Part shown: piece by piece, positions 1-9,145 of the stretch | Layout: every line of letters starts with the position of its first letter | Numbering within the stretch: the stretch's first letter is position 1 | From: a bacterium | GTDB lineage: Bacteria > Planctomycetota > Planctomycetia > Planctomycetales > Planctomycetaceae | Length of the DNA: 64,000 nucleotides | Reading direction: 5' to 3' | NCBI GenBank assembly: GCA_016125225.1 | Contig: WGME01000014.1 | Coordinates: 124,001 to 188,000, forward strand | Position numbers and translations under genes: made by a program | The notes under the pieces: generated by a model | What the model saw: the letters and a program-made list of their open reading frames with translations, nothing else | Database searches by the model: none | Told to the model about the DNA's origin: nothing

Positions 1-2
1 TG

Positions 3-962
3 GTCATTGCCATCATTGCGATCCTGATCGCTCTGTTACTTCCTGCGGTGCAGCAGGCCCGTGAAGCGGCCCGGCGGACCCAGTGCAAGAACAACCTGAA
101 GCAAATCGGGATCGGGATGCACAACTATCTCGATACTTACACCGTCTTTCCACCGGGAGGCACGTGGCCATTTCCCGTCAATGCGGCGGGTTCGGTTGGT
201 GGGCCGTTCTCACCGCAAGCCCGCCTGCTGCCCTATCTGGAGCAGGCGAATCTCTCGAATCTCATCGACTTCAGTCGCCCTTATGGCGATCAACCGACGG
301 TCTCCAAGGTGCGGATTGCCCCTTACATCTGTCCCAGCGAAGTGGAAGATCATCTGACTTCGAATGGGAATCACTGGCCGTTCAGTTATGCGGCCAACGC
401 CGGCACATGGTTCATTTTTGATGCTGCCACCCAGATGATTGGCGACGGGGCCTTCGGACAGAATTCGAAGTTCTCAACCAAGGACTTCACCGATGGCACA
501 ACGAATACTGTTGTGTTTTCTGAAGTGAAGGCCTTTCAGCCCTATGTCCGCCCGAATGCCGATCCGGCATCGATGGCAACCCCTTCCACACCCGCCGACA
601 TCGGGCTGGCTGCCGGACAAACGGTTCGTACCAGCGCACATACCGAATGGGTTGAAGGTCGATCTCCGCAATACAGTTTCACGACCACCTTCGGGCCAAA
701 TGTGCGTTTCCCTTACACCGACACGGCCACAGGCAATGTTCTGCCGAGTATCGATTACATCTCTCGGACGGAGGTAGGAGCCCCGACAACCGGCACCGGT
801 GCCCGCACCTATGCCGCAATCACCACCCGCAGTTTTCACACCCAGATTGTGAATAGCCTGCTATGCGACGGGTCGGTCCGAAGCATCTCCGAGAACATCG
901 ATTTCCTCGTGTGGCGATCACTCGGAACACGAGGCGGTGGAGAAGTGCTCAGCGAGTTCTAA
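3..962 (+). CDS. DUF1559 (prepilin-like, H-X9-DG) protein, 5'-truncated by window edge
   Basis: The frame is already open at base 3, so the true start lies outside the window; the GTG at 48 is internal. The first visible residues are the end of a type IV pilin-like hydrophobic helix ([22 protein letters not shown]), followed by the CKNNLKQIG segment typical of planctomycete DUF1559 proteins. The C-terminus has the hallmark H-X9-DG motif ([12 protein letters not shown]) shortly before the stop. About 319 residues are visible, close to the family's usual 300-360. These proteins are abundant in planctomycetes and probably processed by a prepilin peptidase and exposed at the envelope; the role is unknown. 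A second member lies at 62053-63129. Confidence 0.93.
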   Translation, partial: VIAIIAILIALLLPAVQQAREAARRTQCKNNLKQIGIGMHNYLDTYTVFPPGGTWPFPVNAAGSVGGPFSPQARLLPYLEQANLSNLIDFSRPYGDQPTVSKVRIAPYICPSEVEDHLTSNGNHWPFSYAANAGTWFIFDAATQMIGDGAFGQNSKFSTKDFTDGTTNTVVFSEVKAFQPYVRPNADPASMATPSTPADIGLAAGQTVRTSAHTEWVEGRSPQYSFTTTFGPNVRFPYTDTATGNVLPSIDYISRTEVGAPTTGTGARTYAAITTRSFHTQIVNSLLCDGSVRSISENIDFLVWRSLGTRGGGEVLSEF

Positions 963-983
963 ACTTTTCTCAGCGGTTACGAA

Positions 984-1010
984 GCGAGGCAACGTTCGGC
1001 GTTGCCTCGC
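984..1010. terminator. Perfect hairpin between convergent DUF1559 and ettA genes
   Basis: An 11-bp perfect stem (GCGAGGCAACG and its complement) encloses a TTCGG loop, between the stop of the DUF1559 gene and the stop of the convergent ettA gene. There is no good T-run, so if it terminates transcription it does so as a bidirectional hairpin. The right arm continues into GCCTCGCGGCTAA, a string that recurs at about 55036-55048, so it may instead belong to a dispersed repeat. Confidence 0.55.
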
Positions 1011-1039
1011 GGCTAAACGGTCAACGTACATCGGGTCGC

Positions 1040-2713
1040 TTATTTCACGAGTTTGCGGTACTTGATGCGGTGTGGGGTATCGGCATCGGAACCCAGGCGT
1101 TGTTTCCGCAGCGTCTCGTAAGACTGGTAGTTGCCTTCGTGCCAGACCACCGTGCTATCCCCTTCAAATGCGAGGATATGCGTGGCGACACGGTCGAGGA
1201 ACCAACGATCGTGGCTGATGACCACCGCACAGCCAGAGAAGCTTAGCAAGCCTTCTTCCAGAGCCCGCAGCGTATCGACATCGAGGTCGTTGGTCGGTTC
1301 GTCGAGCAGCAGGACGTTGCCGCCGACGGTGAGCGTTTTCGCCAGTAACAACCGGTTGCGTTCCCCCCCGGAGAGGAACTTCACCGGCTTCTGCTGGTCG
1401 GGGCCTTTGAAGTTGAACTTGCCGCAATAGGCACGGCTGTTGATCATCACACTGCCGTACTTCAGGTTATCGTTCCCCCCGGAGATGTTGTCGTAGACCG
1501 ACTTTTCATCGTCGAGGCTTTCGCGGTTCTGTTCGACATAGGCGACCTTTACCGTTTCACCGACGGTGACCTTGCCGCCATCGGGCGATTGCTCACCAAC
1601 AATCATGCGGAACAAAGTCGTCTTACCGGCCCCGTTCGGACCGATGATCCCCACAATTCCTGCGGGCGGCAGACGGAACGACAGGTTTTCGTAGAGAATT
1701 TTGTCGCCGAAGGCTTTGGCGACATTGTCGAAGATGACCACGGTATCGCCGAGACGCGGACCGGGGGGAATCTTCAGTTCAATCGTTTCATCGCGGCTTT
1801 CCTGTTCTTCCGCGACGAGCTTTTCGTAGGCCTGCAGTCGGGCCTTGCTCTTGGCCTGCCGGGCTTTCGGCGAGCTGCGGACCCATTCGAGTTCCTTCTC
1901 GATGGTCTTCTGCCGGGCTGATGCCGACTTTTCTTCCTTCCGTAAGCGTTCCTGTTTCTGCTCCAGCCAGGACGAGTAGTTGCCTTCCCACGGAATACCA
2001 CGGCCCTGGTCGAGTTCGAGAATCCACTGGCAACTGTTATCGAGGAAGTAACGATCGTGGGTCACGGCAACCACGGTCCCCTTGTACTCATGCAGATGGC
2101 GTTCGAGCCAACCGACCGACTCCGCATCAAGGTGGTTGGTCGGTTCGTCGAGCAGCAACAGGTCGGGAGCCTGCAGCAGCATCTTGCACAGAGCCACTCG
2201 ACGGCGTTCACCACCGGAGAGGGGACCAATCACCGCATCCATCGGGGGGAGACGCATGGCGTCCGCAGCGATTTCGAGTTCGCGATCGAGTTCCCATAAG
2301 TTCTGAACATCGATCTGCTCCTGAACCTTTCCCTGTTCTTCGATGAGAGCATCCATCTCATCCGCATCGGGGCCTTCACCGAAGCGGGCATTGATTTCGT
2401 CGTACCGTTTCAGAATCGCCCGTTTCTCGGCGACGGCTTCGTTCAGCTCGTCCATGACGGTGTGTTCGGGATTGAGCTTCGGCTCCTGCGGCACATACCC
2501 GGCAGTGAATCCGGCGGTCAGCTTCGCCGTCCCCATGAAATCCTTGTCGACACCCGCCATGATCTTCAGCAGCGTACTTTTCCCGGCCCCGTTCGGACCA
2601 AGGACGCCGATTTTCGCACCGGGGTAAAAGCTCAGCCAGATGCCTTTCAGAACCTCCTTTTTGTCGTGAAACTTGCGGAGGTCTTCCATCTGGAAAATGT
2701 AATGTTCGGCCAT
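1040..2713 (-). CDS. ettA: ABC-F translational throttle protein EttA
   Basis: 557 residues, matching the usual EttA length (about 555). It has two ABC ATPase domains in tandem and no membrane segments: Walker A GPNGAGKS at about residue 39 and GPNGAGKTT in the second half, signatures [11 protein letters not shown] and [11 protein letters not shown], and Walker [13 protein letters not shown] and [11 protein letters not shown]. The charged helical linker between the domains (about 240-310) fits the ABC-F interdomain P-site tRNA-interacting motif. EttA binds the ribosomal E site and gates the first peptide bonds according to ATP/ADP ratio. It is a cytoplasmic, monocistronic gene convergent with the DUF1559 gene. 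The ATG is the only good start, and no strong Shine-Dalgarno precedes it. Confidence 0.95.
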   Translation of the reverse strand: MAEHYIFQMEDLRKFHDKKEVLKGIWLSFYPGAKIGVLGPNGAGKSTLLKIMAGVDKDFMGTAKLTAGFTAGYVPQEPKLNPEHTVMDELNEAVAEKRAILKRYDEINARFGEGPDADEMDALIEEQGKVQEQIDVQNLWELDRELEIAADAMRLPPMDAVIGPLSGGERRRVALCKMLLQAPDLLLLDEPTNHLDAESVGWLERHLHEYKGTVVAVTHDRYFLDNSCQWILELDQGRGIPWEGNYSSWLEQKQERLRKEEKSASARQKTIEKELEWVRSSPKARQAKSKARLQAYEKLVAEEQESRDETIELKIPPGPRLGDTVVIFDNVAKAFGDKILYENLSFRLPPAGIVGIIGPNGAGKTTLFRMIVGEQSPDGGKVTVGETVKVAYVEQNRESLDDEKSVYDNISGGNDNLKYGSVMINSRAYCGKFNFKGPDQQKPVKFLSGGERNRLLLAKTLTVGGNVLLLDEPTNDLDVDTLRALEEGLLSFSGCAVVISHDRWFLDRVATHILAFEGDSTVVWHEGNYQSYETLRKQRLGSDADTPHRIKYRKLVK

Positions 2714-3067
2714 AGTTCTGGTGCTGCATTTCAGGCAATGGGCGGAAAAACTCGCTCACAGACGGGGAATCTCGACCGCGTCCGGCGATGAAAGGTCCGA
2801 TTGTACCGTTCGCGAACAGAATGTGGAGGGAGCCCGCCCACGGTCCAAACTGATCCCCAGAATGCACCCCGATGAATTCCCTTGAATCACGCGGCGTCGT
2901 TTCGGCGAAATGTGACAGAATCGAGAAGTTTGCAGAAGCAAAACGCAGAGTTCTCTCCTCCGCGCCAGAGAATCGCCGTTGACCTGGTCTGGGAAATCAC
3001 GATAATTTTGCGGTCGTTGCTTAATCGAAGCTCTGTGCGGCGATGGCGTGGCTCTGTTGGAACCTGC
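2714..3067. other. Intergenic region between divergent ettA and metal-efflux operon
   Basis: About 350 bases should hold the promoters of ettA (leftward) and the efflux operon (rightward). A longer open frame runs from 2882 into the His-rich gene, but its first 62 codons look non-coding (Arg/Ser-rich, no family features) and were excluded. I see no clear MerR-type or Fur-type operator, hairpin or RNA. Confidence 0.5.
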
Positions 3068-3532
3068 ATGTTTTCTCAGGTGACCAGTCTGTTGACCCTT
3101 ATTCCCATGCTGTTTCACAGCGTGATGGGTTGCTGCTGGCATCACGCGCACGACTCGGCAGGGGTGTCTGCCCCGCAATCTGTTGCAGTTGTCAGCCATT
3201 CCGGTCATGAGTCTCACCGACACATCGTACGAGGGCACGCTTGCTCGCATCATCATGGGCATCTTCATGAATCTTCGTCGGAGCCACCGGCCGATTCTGG
3301 TGCATCCGATCCTTGTCATGAAGATCGCTGCGTTTACACCTCGACTTCAGCGGCCATCCTGCCACAGGTGTATCAATCAGAGCTCCATTGGCGAACGCTC
3401 TCCAGTGGGGATTTCGCAGCCATTTTGAGCCCGCTCAACTGCGGAGTGACGAGTCGCATCGCAGTGACTCTGTTAGATGACGGGCGAACTGCCCTGCGGC
3501 GTCGTGCGCTAACTGCCATCTGGCAAGTCTAG
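3068..3532 (+). CDS. Small His-rich protein of metal-efflux operon
   Basis: 154 residues from the ATG at 3068; an upstream in-frame ATG at 2882 would add 62 residues of non-coding appearance. The N-terminus has a hydrophobic stretch (TSLLTLIPMLFHSVMGCCW), followed by His clusters (HHAHD, HSGHESHRH, HACSHHHGHLHES). It is probably a membrane- or periplasm-associated protein binding soft or transition metal ions. It is first in a run with the adaptor, the CusA/CzcA pump and a His-rich lipoprotein, so a metal-capture or sensing role is inferred from context. I recognise no named domain. Confidence 0.7.
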   Translation: MFSQVTSLLTLIPMLFHSVMGCCWHHAHDSAGVSAPQSVAVVSHSGHESHRHIVRGHACSHHHGHLHESSSEPPADSGASDPCHEDRCVYTSTSAAILPQVYQSELHWRTLSSGDFAAILSPLNCGVTSRIAVTLLDDGRTALRRRALTAIWQV

Positions 3533-3693
3533 CCGCCAATCTCAATTGTACGGCTAACAGACCGTGTCTTGGCTCGCAAGCAGTATCGACGCACAGGAAT
3601 TGCGCCGTTCGATACACGCTAACTGCGATCTCTAACCCACAAATCATTTTTCGAACTCACAGTGCGCATCACCTGCGCAGAGTGGAGTCTGCG

Positions 3694-5226
3694 ATGTCGT
3701 TCAGACCATCACTGCTACGGTTGTCGGCCGGCTGGCAATGGGCCATCGGCTTGTTGGTTGTCGTGGGGATCGCCGGAGCCTTGTCGAAACACTGGTGGCC
3801 CGCTACTCAAGCCTGGGTACAGGCCGCGATCAGTCGCCAGAAAAAGCCGACGTTACTCGACGAGCATGATCACGGCTCCAGCGGCGGCGAGCACGACATG
3901 CATGACCATGGCGATCACGGCCATGAACATGACGAGGCCAGCTCCTTGGAACTTTCTCAGCAGGCGCTGAGCAATATCGGCCTCACGGCAGACTATCTCA
4001 AGCCCCTTCAACTGGAGACGTTCAAACGAACGATTTCCGTGCCAGCGATCGTGGTGGAACGTCCCGGTCGCAGCCGTCTAGAAGTCTCCACACCTATGGC
4101 GGGCGTCATCACCCATGTGCATGCGGTCCGCGGCGAATCGGTCCAGCCCGGATCGCTGCTCTTCGAATTACGCATTACGGCCGATGAGCTGGTTTCCACG
4201 CAGACGGAGTTGCTGAAAACGATTGGCGACCTCGACGTCGAACAGCGCGAGATAGCCCGTTTGGAGATCGTTACCCAATCGGGAGCGGTTTCGCAAAAGA
4301 CTCTGCTGGAGCGGCAGTACGCCAAAGACAAACTGGAAGTGCTGCTGTCTGCTCAGAAGGAAGCGCTGCGGTTACAGGGCGTTTCAGAGCGACAGATCAA
4401 CGACATCGTCCAGCAACGGAAGTTGCTGCGGGATCTGAAAATTGTGGCTCCCTCACCTGATGATCACAACCACGATGATTGGCATCTGTCGAGCATCGCG
4501 GTCCGTCCCGCCTCGTTTTCCAAAGAAGATCATCACGCTGAGAAGCCTGAACCCGCCGACGGAACGCGTCAGGAGCTGACGCCGCTGATTCTCGAAGAGG
4601 TTCTGGTCCATAAGGGGGAAACGGTGGCCGCGGGGACCACCCTGGGGATCACCACAGATATGTCTGAGCTTTACATCGAAGGCCGGGCGTTTGAGCAGGA
4701 CATTGATCTGATTACGGCGGCGGCCACGCAGAACTGGAAGGTCTCCGCGGCTTTTGAGCGATCCGGCAAGCAGACCGAAATCGTGCCCGATCTGGAGTTA
4801 CTGTACTCGGCCAGCGGGATCGATCTCGATTCCCGGACACTGCGATTCTATGTTCGGCTGCCCAATCAGATCGTGCGCAGTGTCCCCTCACCCAACGGCT
4901 TGAAATTCGTGGAGTGGAAATACCGTCCGGGGCAACGCCTGCAACTCCGCGTCCCCGTGGAAGAGTGGAGCCGGCAGATCGTTCTGCCGGTTGAGGCGAT
5001 TGCTCAGGAAGGGGCGGAATCGTTTCTGTTCCAGCAGAACGGAACCCATTTCGATCGCATTCCCGTGCATGTGATCTATCGCGATCAATCCTACGTCGTC
5101 ATCAAAAATGATGGTTCCATTTTCCCGGGCGATGTCGTCGCCTGGCGGGGTGCCCATCAAATGCAGATGGCACTCAAAAACAAATCGGGCGGCGGGGTCG
5201 ATCCGCATGCGGGCCATAATCACTAG
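3694..5226 (+). CDS. Efflux RND transporter periplasmic adaptor (CzcB/CusB-like)
   Basis: 510 residues from ATG 3694, chosen because GGAG sits 6 nt upstream; a GTG at 3682 would add four residues. It has one N-terminal membrane helix (about 13-35), then a His/Asp-rich metal-binding stretch (DEHDHG, HDMHDHGDHGHEHDE). The membrane-fusion-protein core follows: a lipoyl-like half with STPMAGVITHVHAVRGESVQPG, a coiled-coil hairpin (TELLKTIGDLDVEQREIARL), and beta-barrel segments. A second His-rich loop lies near residue 260, and the C-terminus is DPHAGHNH. It would couple the CusA-like pump 14 nt downstream to an outer-membrane channel. No outer-membrane factor gene is adjacent. Confidence 0.92.
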   Translation: MSFRPSLLRLSAGWQWAIGLLVVVGIAGALSKHWWPATQAWVQAAISRQKKPTLLDEHDHGSSGGEHDMHDHGDHGHEHDEASSLELSQQALSNIGLTADYLKPLQLETFKRTISVPAIVVERPGRSRLEVSTPMAGVITHVHAVRGESVQPGSLLFELRITADELVSTQTELLKTIGDLDVEQREIARLEIVTQSGAVSQKTLLERQYAKDKLEVLLSAQKEALRLQGVSERQINDIVQQRKLLRDLKIVAPSPDDHNHDDWHLSSIAVRPASFSKEDHHAEKPEPADGTRQELTPLILEEVLVHKGETVAAGTTLGITTDMSELYIEGRAFEQDIDLITAAATQNWKVSAAFERSGKQTEIVPDLELLYSASGIDLDSRTLRFYVRLPNQIVRSVPSPNGLKFVEWKYRPGQRLQLRVPVEEWSRQIVLPVEAIAQEGAESFLFQQNGTHFDRIPVHVIYRDQSYVVIKNDGSIFPGDVVAWRGAHQMQMALKNKSGGGVDPHAGHNH

Positions 5227-5240
5227 GGGGAAGGCCCACG

Positions 5241-8200
5241 ATGCTGAATGCGATTATTCGATTTGCCCTGCGACAACAACTACTGGTGATTGCGCTCGCG
5301 GTCTTCCTGCTCGGGTATGGCACCTGGCAGGCGGCTCATTCCACCATTGATGTCTTTCCCGACCTCAATCGCCCGCGCGTGGTCATTATGACCGAAGCCC
5401 CGGGGTTGGCACCGGAAGAAGTCGAAACGCTGGTCACGTTCCCCATTGAAACTGCCATCAACGGGGCCAATGGCGTGCAGGCGGTGCGCAGTTCTTCCGG
5501 CATCGGAATCTCTGTGATCTATGTCGAATTCGACTGGGGCACCGATATCTATACCGACCGGCAGATTGTGATGGAGCGTCTGCAACTGGTGCAGGATCGG
5601 ATGCCGCCGGGTGTCAGTCCCACATTGGCCCCGATTTCGTCGATCATGGGTCAAATCCTGATGCTCGGCATGTGGAGCGATGACGATGCCACCGATCCTG
5701 TCGAACTGCGTACGCTGGCCGACTGGGTGGTCCGGCAGCGGCTGTTGACTATTCCCGGTGTCTCGCAGGTCTTCACGATGGGAGGCGGCCGCAAACAGTT
5801 TCAGGTTCAGGTCGATCCCGATGCATTACTGCACTATGGCGTCACTTTGCATCAGGTGAAGCAGGCGGTCGTCAACAGCAATCAGAACGCAACCGGGGGA
5901 TATCTCGACCAGCAAGGGCCAAACGAACTGCTGGTACGAGCGCTCGGCCGAATTCAGTCGATTGAAGATCTGCAGAAGGTCGTGATCACGATCCGCGAGG
6001 GTCGTCCGATCGCCTTGACGCATGTGGCGAAAATCGTGGAAGGCCCACAGTCGAAGCGGGGTGACAGCAGTGTTTTCGCGCGTACGGACAGGGATCAAGA
6101 AGGCTCTGCGGCAGAGGCCACTCAATCAGAAACTTCGACGGCTGAGGAAGCAGCTACCGAGCCATTCTCCGGCGGACCAGCCGTGGTCTTGACCATCAAT
6201 AAACAGCCCGGAGCCGATACCCGTGCCATTACCGACAGCATTCTAGCGGCAATCGACGAACTGCAATCGTCGTTGCCAGCCGACATTCACATTCGGCCTG
6301 TCTATTCGCAGAAAGAGTTCATCGATCGGGCGATCGAAAATGTGATTGAGGCCCTGCGCGATGGTGGCATTCTGGTGGTCATCATTCTGTTTCTGTTTCT
6401 GATGAACTTCCGGACCACGTTCATCACTCTGACCGCCATACCGCTCTCGCTGGTCATGACCGCCGTCGTCTTCGCCCTGTTCGGTCTGTCAATCAATACC
6501 ATGACACTGGGCGGATTGGCCGTAGCCATTGGCGAACTGGTCGACGATGCGATTGTCGATGTCGAGAACATCTTTCGCCGATTGAAAGAAAATCGTCACG
6601 CCGCCCAGCCCAGGCATCCGCTGCTGGTGGTCTTTCAAGCCAGCGTAGAGATTCGGAATTCGATTGTGTTCGGCACGATGATTGTGTGCTTGGTCTTCAT
6701 GCCGCTCTTCGCGTTGTCGGGCATGGAAGGCCGGCTGTTTACTCCGCTCGGTGTGGCCTACATTGTCTCCATCGTGTCATCCCTGCTGGTGTCGTTGACG
6801 GTGACGCCGATTCTGTCGTATTGGCTGCTGGCCAACGCACCGCTGATGGATCACGGGCAAGATGGCCTGTTGCTGCGGGCCTTGAAGTGGGTCGGTGCGA
6901 AGGTCATCCGCTTCAGCCTGGCCTGTCCGCATCTGAATCTGGCTGTCACCGTGCTGGCCGTTCTGATCGCAGGGTTGTTTGTGACGAACCTGGAGCAGGA
7001 TTTTCTTCCCCCGTTCAACGAAGGGGCCGTGCAATTGAATGTGGTGCTGCCCCCCGGCACGTCTCTTGCCACATCCAATGCCATCAACCGCAAAGTGGAA
7101 CAACGCCTGCTGAAGGTTCAGGACATTCACTCGTTCGTGCGACGCACCGGTCGGGCAGAACTCGATGAGCATGCCGAGGGCGTCAACATGAGTGAGTACA
7201 TTCTCGAACTGGACCCGAATTCGCCACGGGGTCGAGAGGTACAACTCGACGAAATTCGCGAAGCCATGGCCGATATTCCCGGCATTGTGACCGCCGTCGA
7301 ACAACCGATCGCTCACCTGATCTCGCATATGATTTCCGGCGTGAAGGCACAGGTCGGCATCAAAATTTATGGCGACGACCTGGACATGCTGCGCCGTCAA
7401 GCCGACCAGATGCTCGCCGTGATGCAGTCGGTCCCCGGTGTGCGAGATGCGATGGTCGAGCCGCAGGTGCTCATCCCGCAGTTGCGGATCGAAGTCGATC
7501 GCGATCAGTTGCTGCTGAACGGGCTGACGGTCGCCGATGTCAACGAATTCATCGAAACGGCCATGAACGGTCAGGTCGTCTCCGAAGTCCTGCTCGGACA
7601 GCGGCAATTTGATCTGCTGGTGCGGCTGGATGAAGGAGCCCGGGAAGATCTCGAAACGCTGAAACGGCTGACGATCGATCTGCCCGATGGGGGACAAGTC
7701 CCCTTGGAGTCCGTCGCCCGCATCTATCATTCCGGTGGACCGAACACCGTCAACCGGGAAAACGTCCGTCGCCGCGTGGTGCTGCAGTGCAATGTCTCTG
7801 ATCGCGGCGTGGTCGATGTGGTTCAGGAGATTCAAGCCAAAGTCGCCCCACTGATCTCACGATTGCCGGAAGGGTATTTCGTGGAATACAGCGGCCAGTT
7901 TGAAAGCCAGCAGTCGGCCAGCCGCATGATCGGGCTGCTGTTTGCCGTCTCGTTGATTGGCGTGTTTCTGGTCCTGTTCACGATGTTCCGTTCGGTCAAT
8001 CTGTCGTTGCAGGTGATGGCCGCGTTACCGATGGCCTTCATCGGTTCGGTCTTGGCCCTGGTGATGACCGGCCAGACGTTGACGATTGCGGCCATGGTCG
8101 GCTTCATCTCGCTCGCAGGGATTGCTTCCCGAAATGGCATTCTGCTGCTGAATCATTACCTGCATTTGGTGCAGTACGAAGGGGAAGGCTGGACACAGGA

Positions 8201-8552
8201 CATGATTGTCCGGGCGGGACTGGAACGGCTGGCTCCCGTGCTGATGACTGCTTTGACGTCGGGGATTGGCCTGGTCCCGCTGGTGCTCGCGGCTGACGAA
8301 CCCGGCAAAGAGATTCTGTATCCCGTCGCCACGGTGATTCTCGGCGGATTGATCAGTTCCACTCTGCTCGACTTCTTTGTGCACCCCGCGTTGTTTTGGC
8401 TCTTTGGCTTGAAATCTGCCGCCAAGGTCGTGAGTACGGCCCACACCGATGTGAGCCTCGATGACCTTTGGAAACATAATTCACAGGCTGCTGCCTACAG
8501 TCTCACTTCACTCGTCTCTCTCGGAATTTCCCTCGACCAAAGGATTGAATGA
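5241..8552 (+). CDS. CusA/CzcA-family heavy-metal RND efflux pump
   Basis: 1103 residues, the right size for a heavy-metal RND antiporter. The N-terminal helix (about 12-30) is followed by the conserved IDVFPDL and APGLAPEEVETLVTFPIE segments, the porter domain, and two blocks of membrane helices. The TM4 signature GELVDDAIVDVEN (about 433) carries the acidic residues of the HME proton relay. It exports divalent or monovalent metal cations using proton motive force; the substrate cannot be told from sequence. An Ala/Glu/Thr-rich insertion (about 277-308) is unusual. The gene overlaps the next one by ATGA, showing translational coupling. It is preceded by a purine-rich GGGGGAAGG. Confidence 0.95.
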   Translation: MLNAIIRFALRQQLLVIALAVFLLGYGTWQAAHSTIDVFPDLNRPRVVIMTEAPGLAPEEVETLVTFPIETAINGANGVQAVRSSSGIGISVIYVEFDWGTDIYTDRQIVMERLQLVQDRMPPGVSPTLAPISSIMGQILMLGMWSDDDATDPVELRTLADWVVRQRLLTIPGVSQVFTMGGGRKQFQVQVDPDALLHYGVTLHQVKQAVVNSNQNATGGYLDQQGPNELLVRALGRIQSIEDLQKVVITIREGRPIALTHVAKIVEGPQSKRGDSSVFARTDRDQEGSAAEATQSETSTAEEAATEPFSGGPAVVLTINKQPGADTRAITDSILAAIDELQSSLPADIHIRPVYSQKEFIDRAIENVIEALRDGGILVVIILFLFLMNFRTTFITLTAIPLSLVMTAVVFALFGLSINTMTLGGLAVAIGELVDDAIVDVENIFRRLKENRHAAQPRHPLLVVFQASVEIRNSIVFGTMIVCLVFMPLFALSGMEGRLFTPLGVAYIVSIVSSLLVSLTVTPILSYWLLANAPLMDHGQDGLLLRALKWVGAKVIRFSLACPHLNLAVTVLAVLIAGLFVTNLEQDFLPPFNEGAVQLNVVLPPGTSLATSNAINRKVEQRLLKVQDIHSFVRRTGRAELDEHAEGVNMSEYILELDPNSPRGREVQLDEIREAMADIPGIVTAVEQPIAHLISHMISGVKAQVGIKIYGDDLDMLRRQADQMLAVMQSVPGVRDAMVEPQVLIPQLRIEVDRDQLLLNGLTVADVNEFIETAMNGQVVSEVLLGQRQFDLLVRLDEGAREDLETLKRLTIDLPDGGQVPLESVARIYHSGGPNTVNRENVRRRVVLQCNVSDRGVVDVVQEIQAKVAPLISRLPEGYFVEYSGQFESQQSASRMIGLLFAVSLIGVFLVLFTMFRSVNLSLQVMAALPMAFIGSVLALVMTGQTLTIAAMVGFISLAGIASRNGILLLNHYLHLVQYEGEGWTQDMIVRAGLERLAPVLMTALTSGIGLVPLVLAADEPGKEILYPVATVILGGLISSTLLDFFVHPALFWLFGLKSAAKVVSTAHTDVSLDDLWKHNSQAAAYSLTSLVSLGISLDQRIE

Positions 8553-9115
8553 TGCGTCTTGAATCTATGCAGAACCCCCTGGTTGCTCTCCATGGGATGC
8601 TCACCGTATTGCTGCTCAGCGGGGTCCTTTCTGGCTGTAACGGTGCGCCATCTCCCAGCACTTCCGCTCCTCCACCTGCAGCCCACAGCGACGAACATGA
8701 CCATGGCCATGAACACGCTCATGCATCAGAAGGGCCGCATCATGGCGAACTGATTGAACTCGGCAACGAAGACTATCATGCCGAGATGGTGCATGGTGAT
8801 GCCGGCGAGATTACCGTTTATATCCTCGACAGTGCCGCCAAGAATCCTGTCCCGATTGAAGCCACGGAAATTACGATTAACCTGTCGCATGCTGGAGAAG
8901 CCGAGCAGTTTGCGCTAACCGCCGCCCCGCAGGACAGCGATCCCGCGGGGCAGTCCAGCCGGTTCACCCTGCAGGATGAACATCTGGCGAAAGATCTCGA
9001 TGATCATGACACAACGGCGAAACTGGTGCTGACCATCGCCGGCCAGCAATTCAACGGCAAGATCGAACATGATCATGACCATGCGGATCATGATCACGAT
9101 CATCCGGAGAAGTAA
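8549..9115 (+). CDS. His-rich lipoprotein of metal-efflux operon
   Basis: 188 residues. A signal peptide ends in a lipobox (LSGC), giving a mature protein that starts CNGAPSP and should be lipid-anchored. Two His/Asp/Glu-rich tracts flank a beta-rich middle: HSDEHDHGHEHAHASEGPHH near the N-terminus and EHDHDHADHDHDHPEK at the C-terminus. It starts inside the pump stop codon (ATGA), so it is the last gene of the operon. The likely role is periplasmic metal binding or delivery to the pump (inferred). No named catalytic domain is seen. Confidence 0.85.
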   Translation: MMRLESMQNPLVALHGMLTVLLLSGVLSGCNGAPSPSTSAPPPAAHSDEHDHGHEHAHASEGPHHGELIELGNEDYHAEMVHGDAGEITVYILDSAAKNPVPIEATEITINLSHAGEAEQFALTAAPQDSDPAGQSSRFTLQDEHLAKDLDDHDTTAKLVLTIAGQQFNGKIEHDHDHADHDHDHPEK

Positions 9116-9145
9116 CGGTCCCGCAATGAACGACTGTGATGATAA

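Noticed and set aside
2882-3067. Upstream in-frame extension of the His-rich protein (start at 2882).
   Set aside because: The extra residues lack family character; the Met at 3068 opens the hydrophobic, metal-binding part.
6777-7835. A 352-codon antisense frame opposite the CusA-like pump.
   Set aside because: His/Gln-rich antisense translation with no family similarity, no start signal and no conserved motif.
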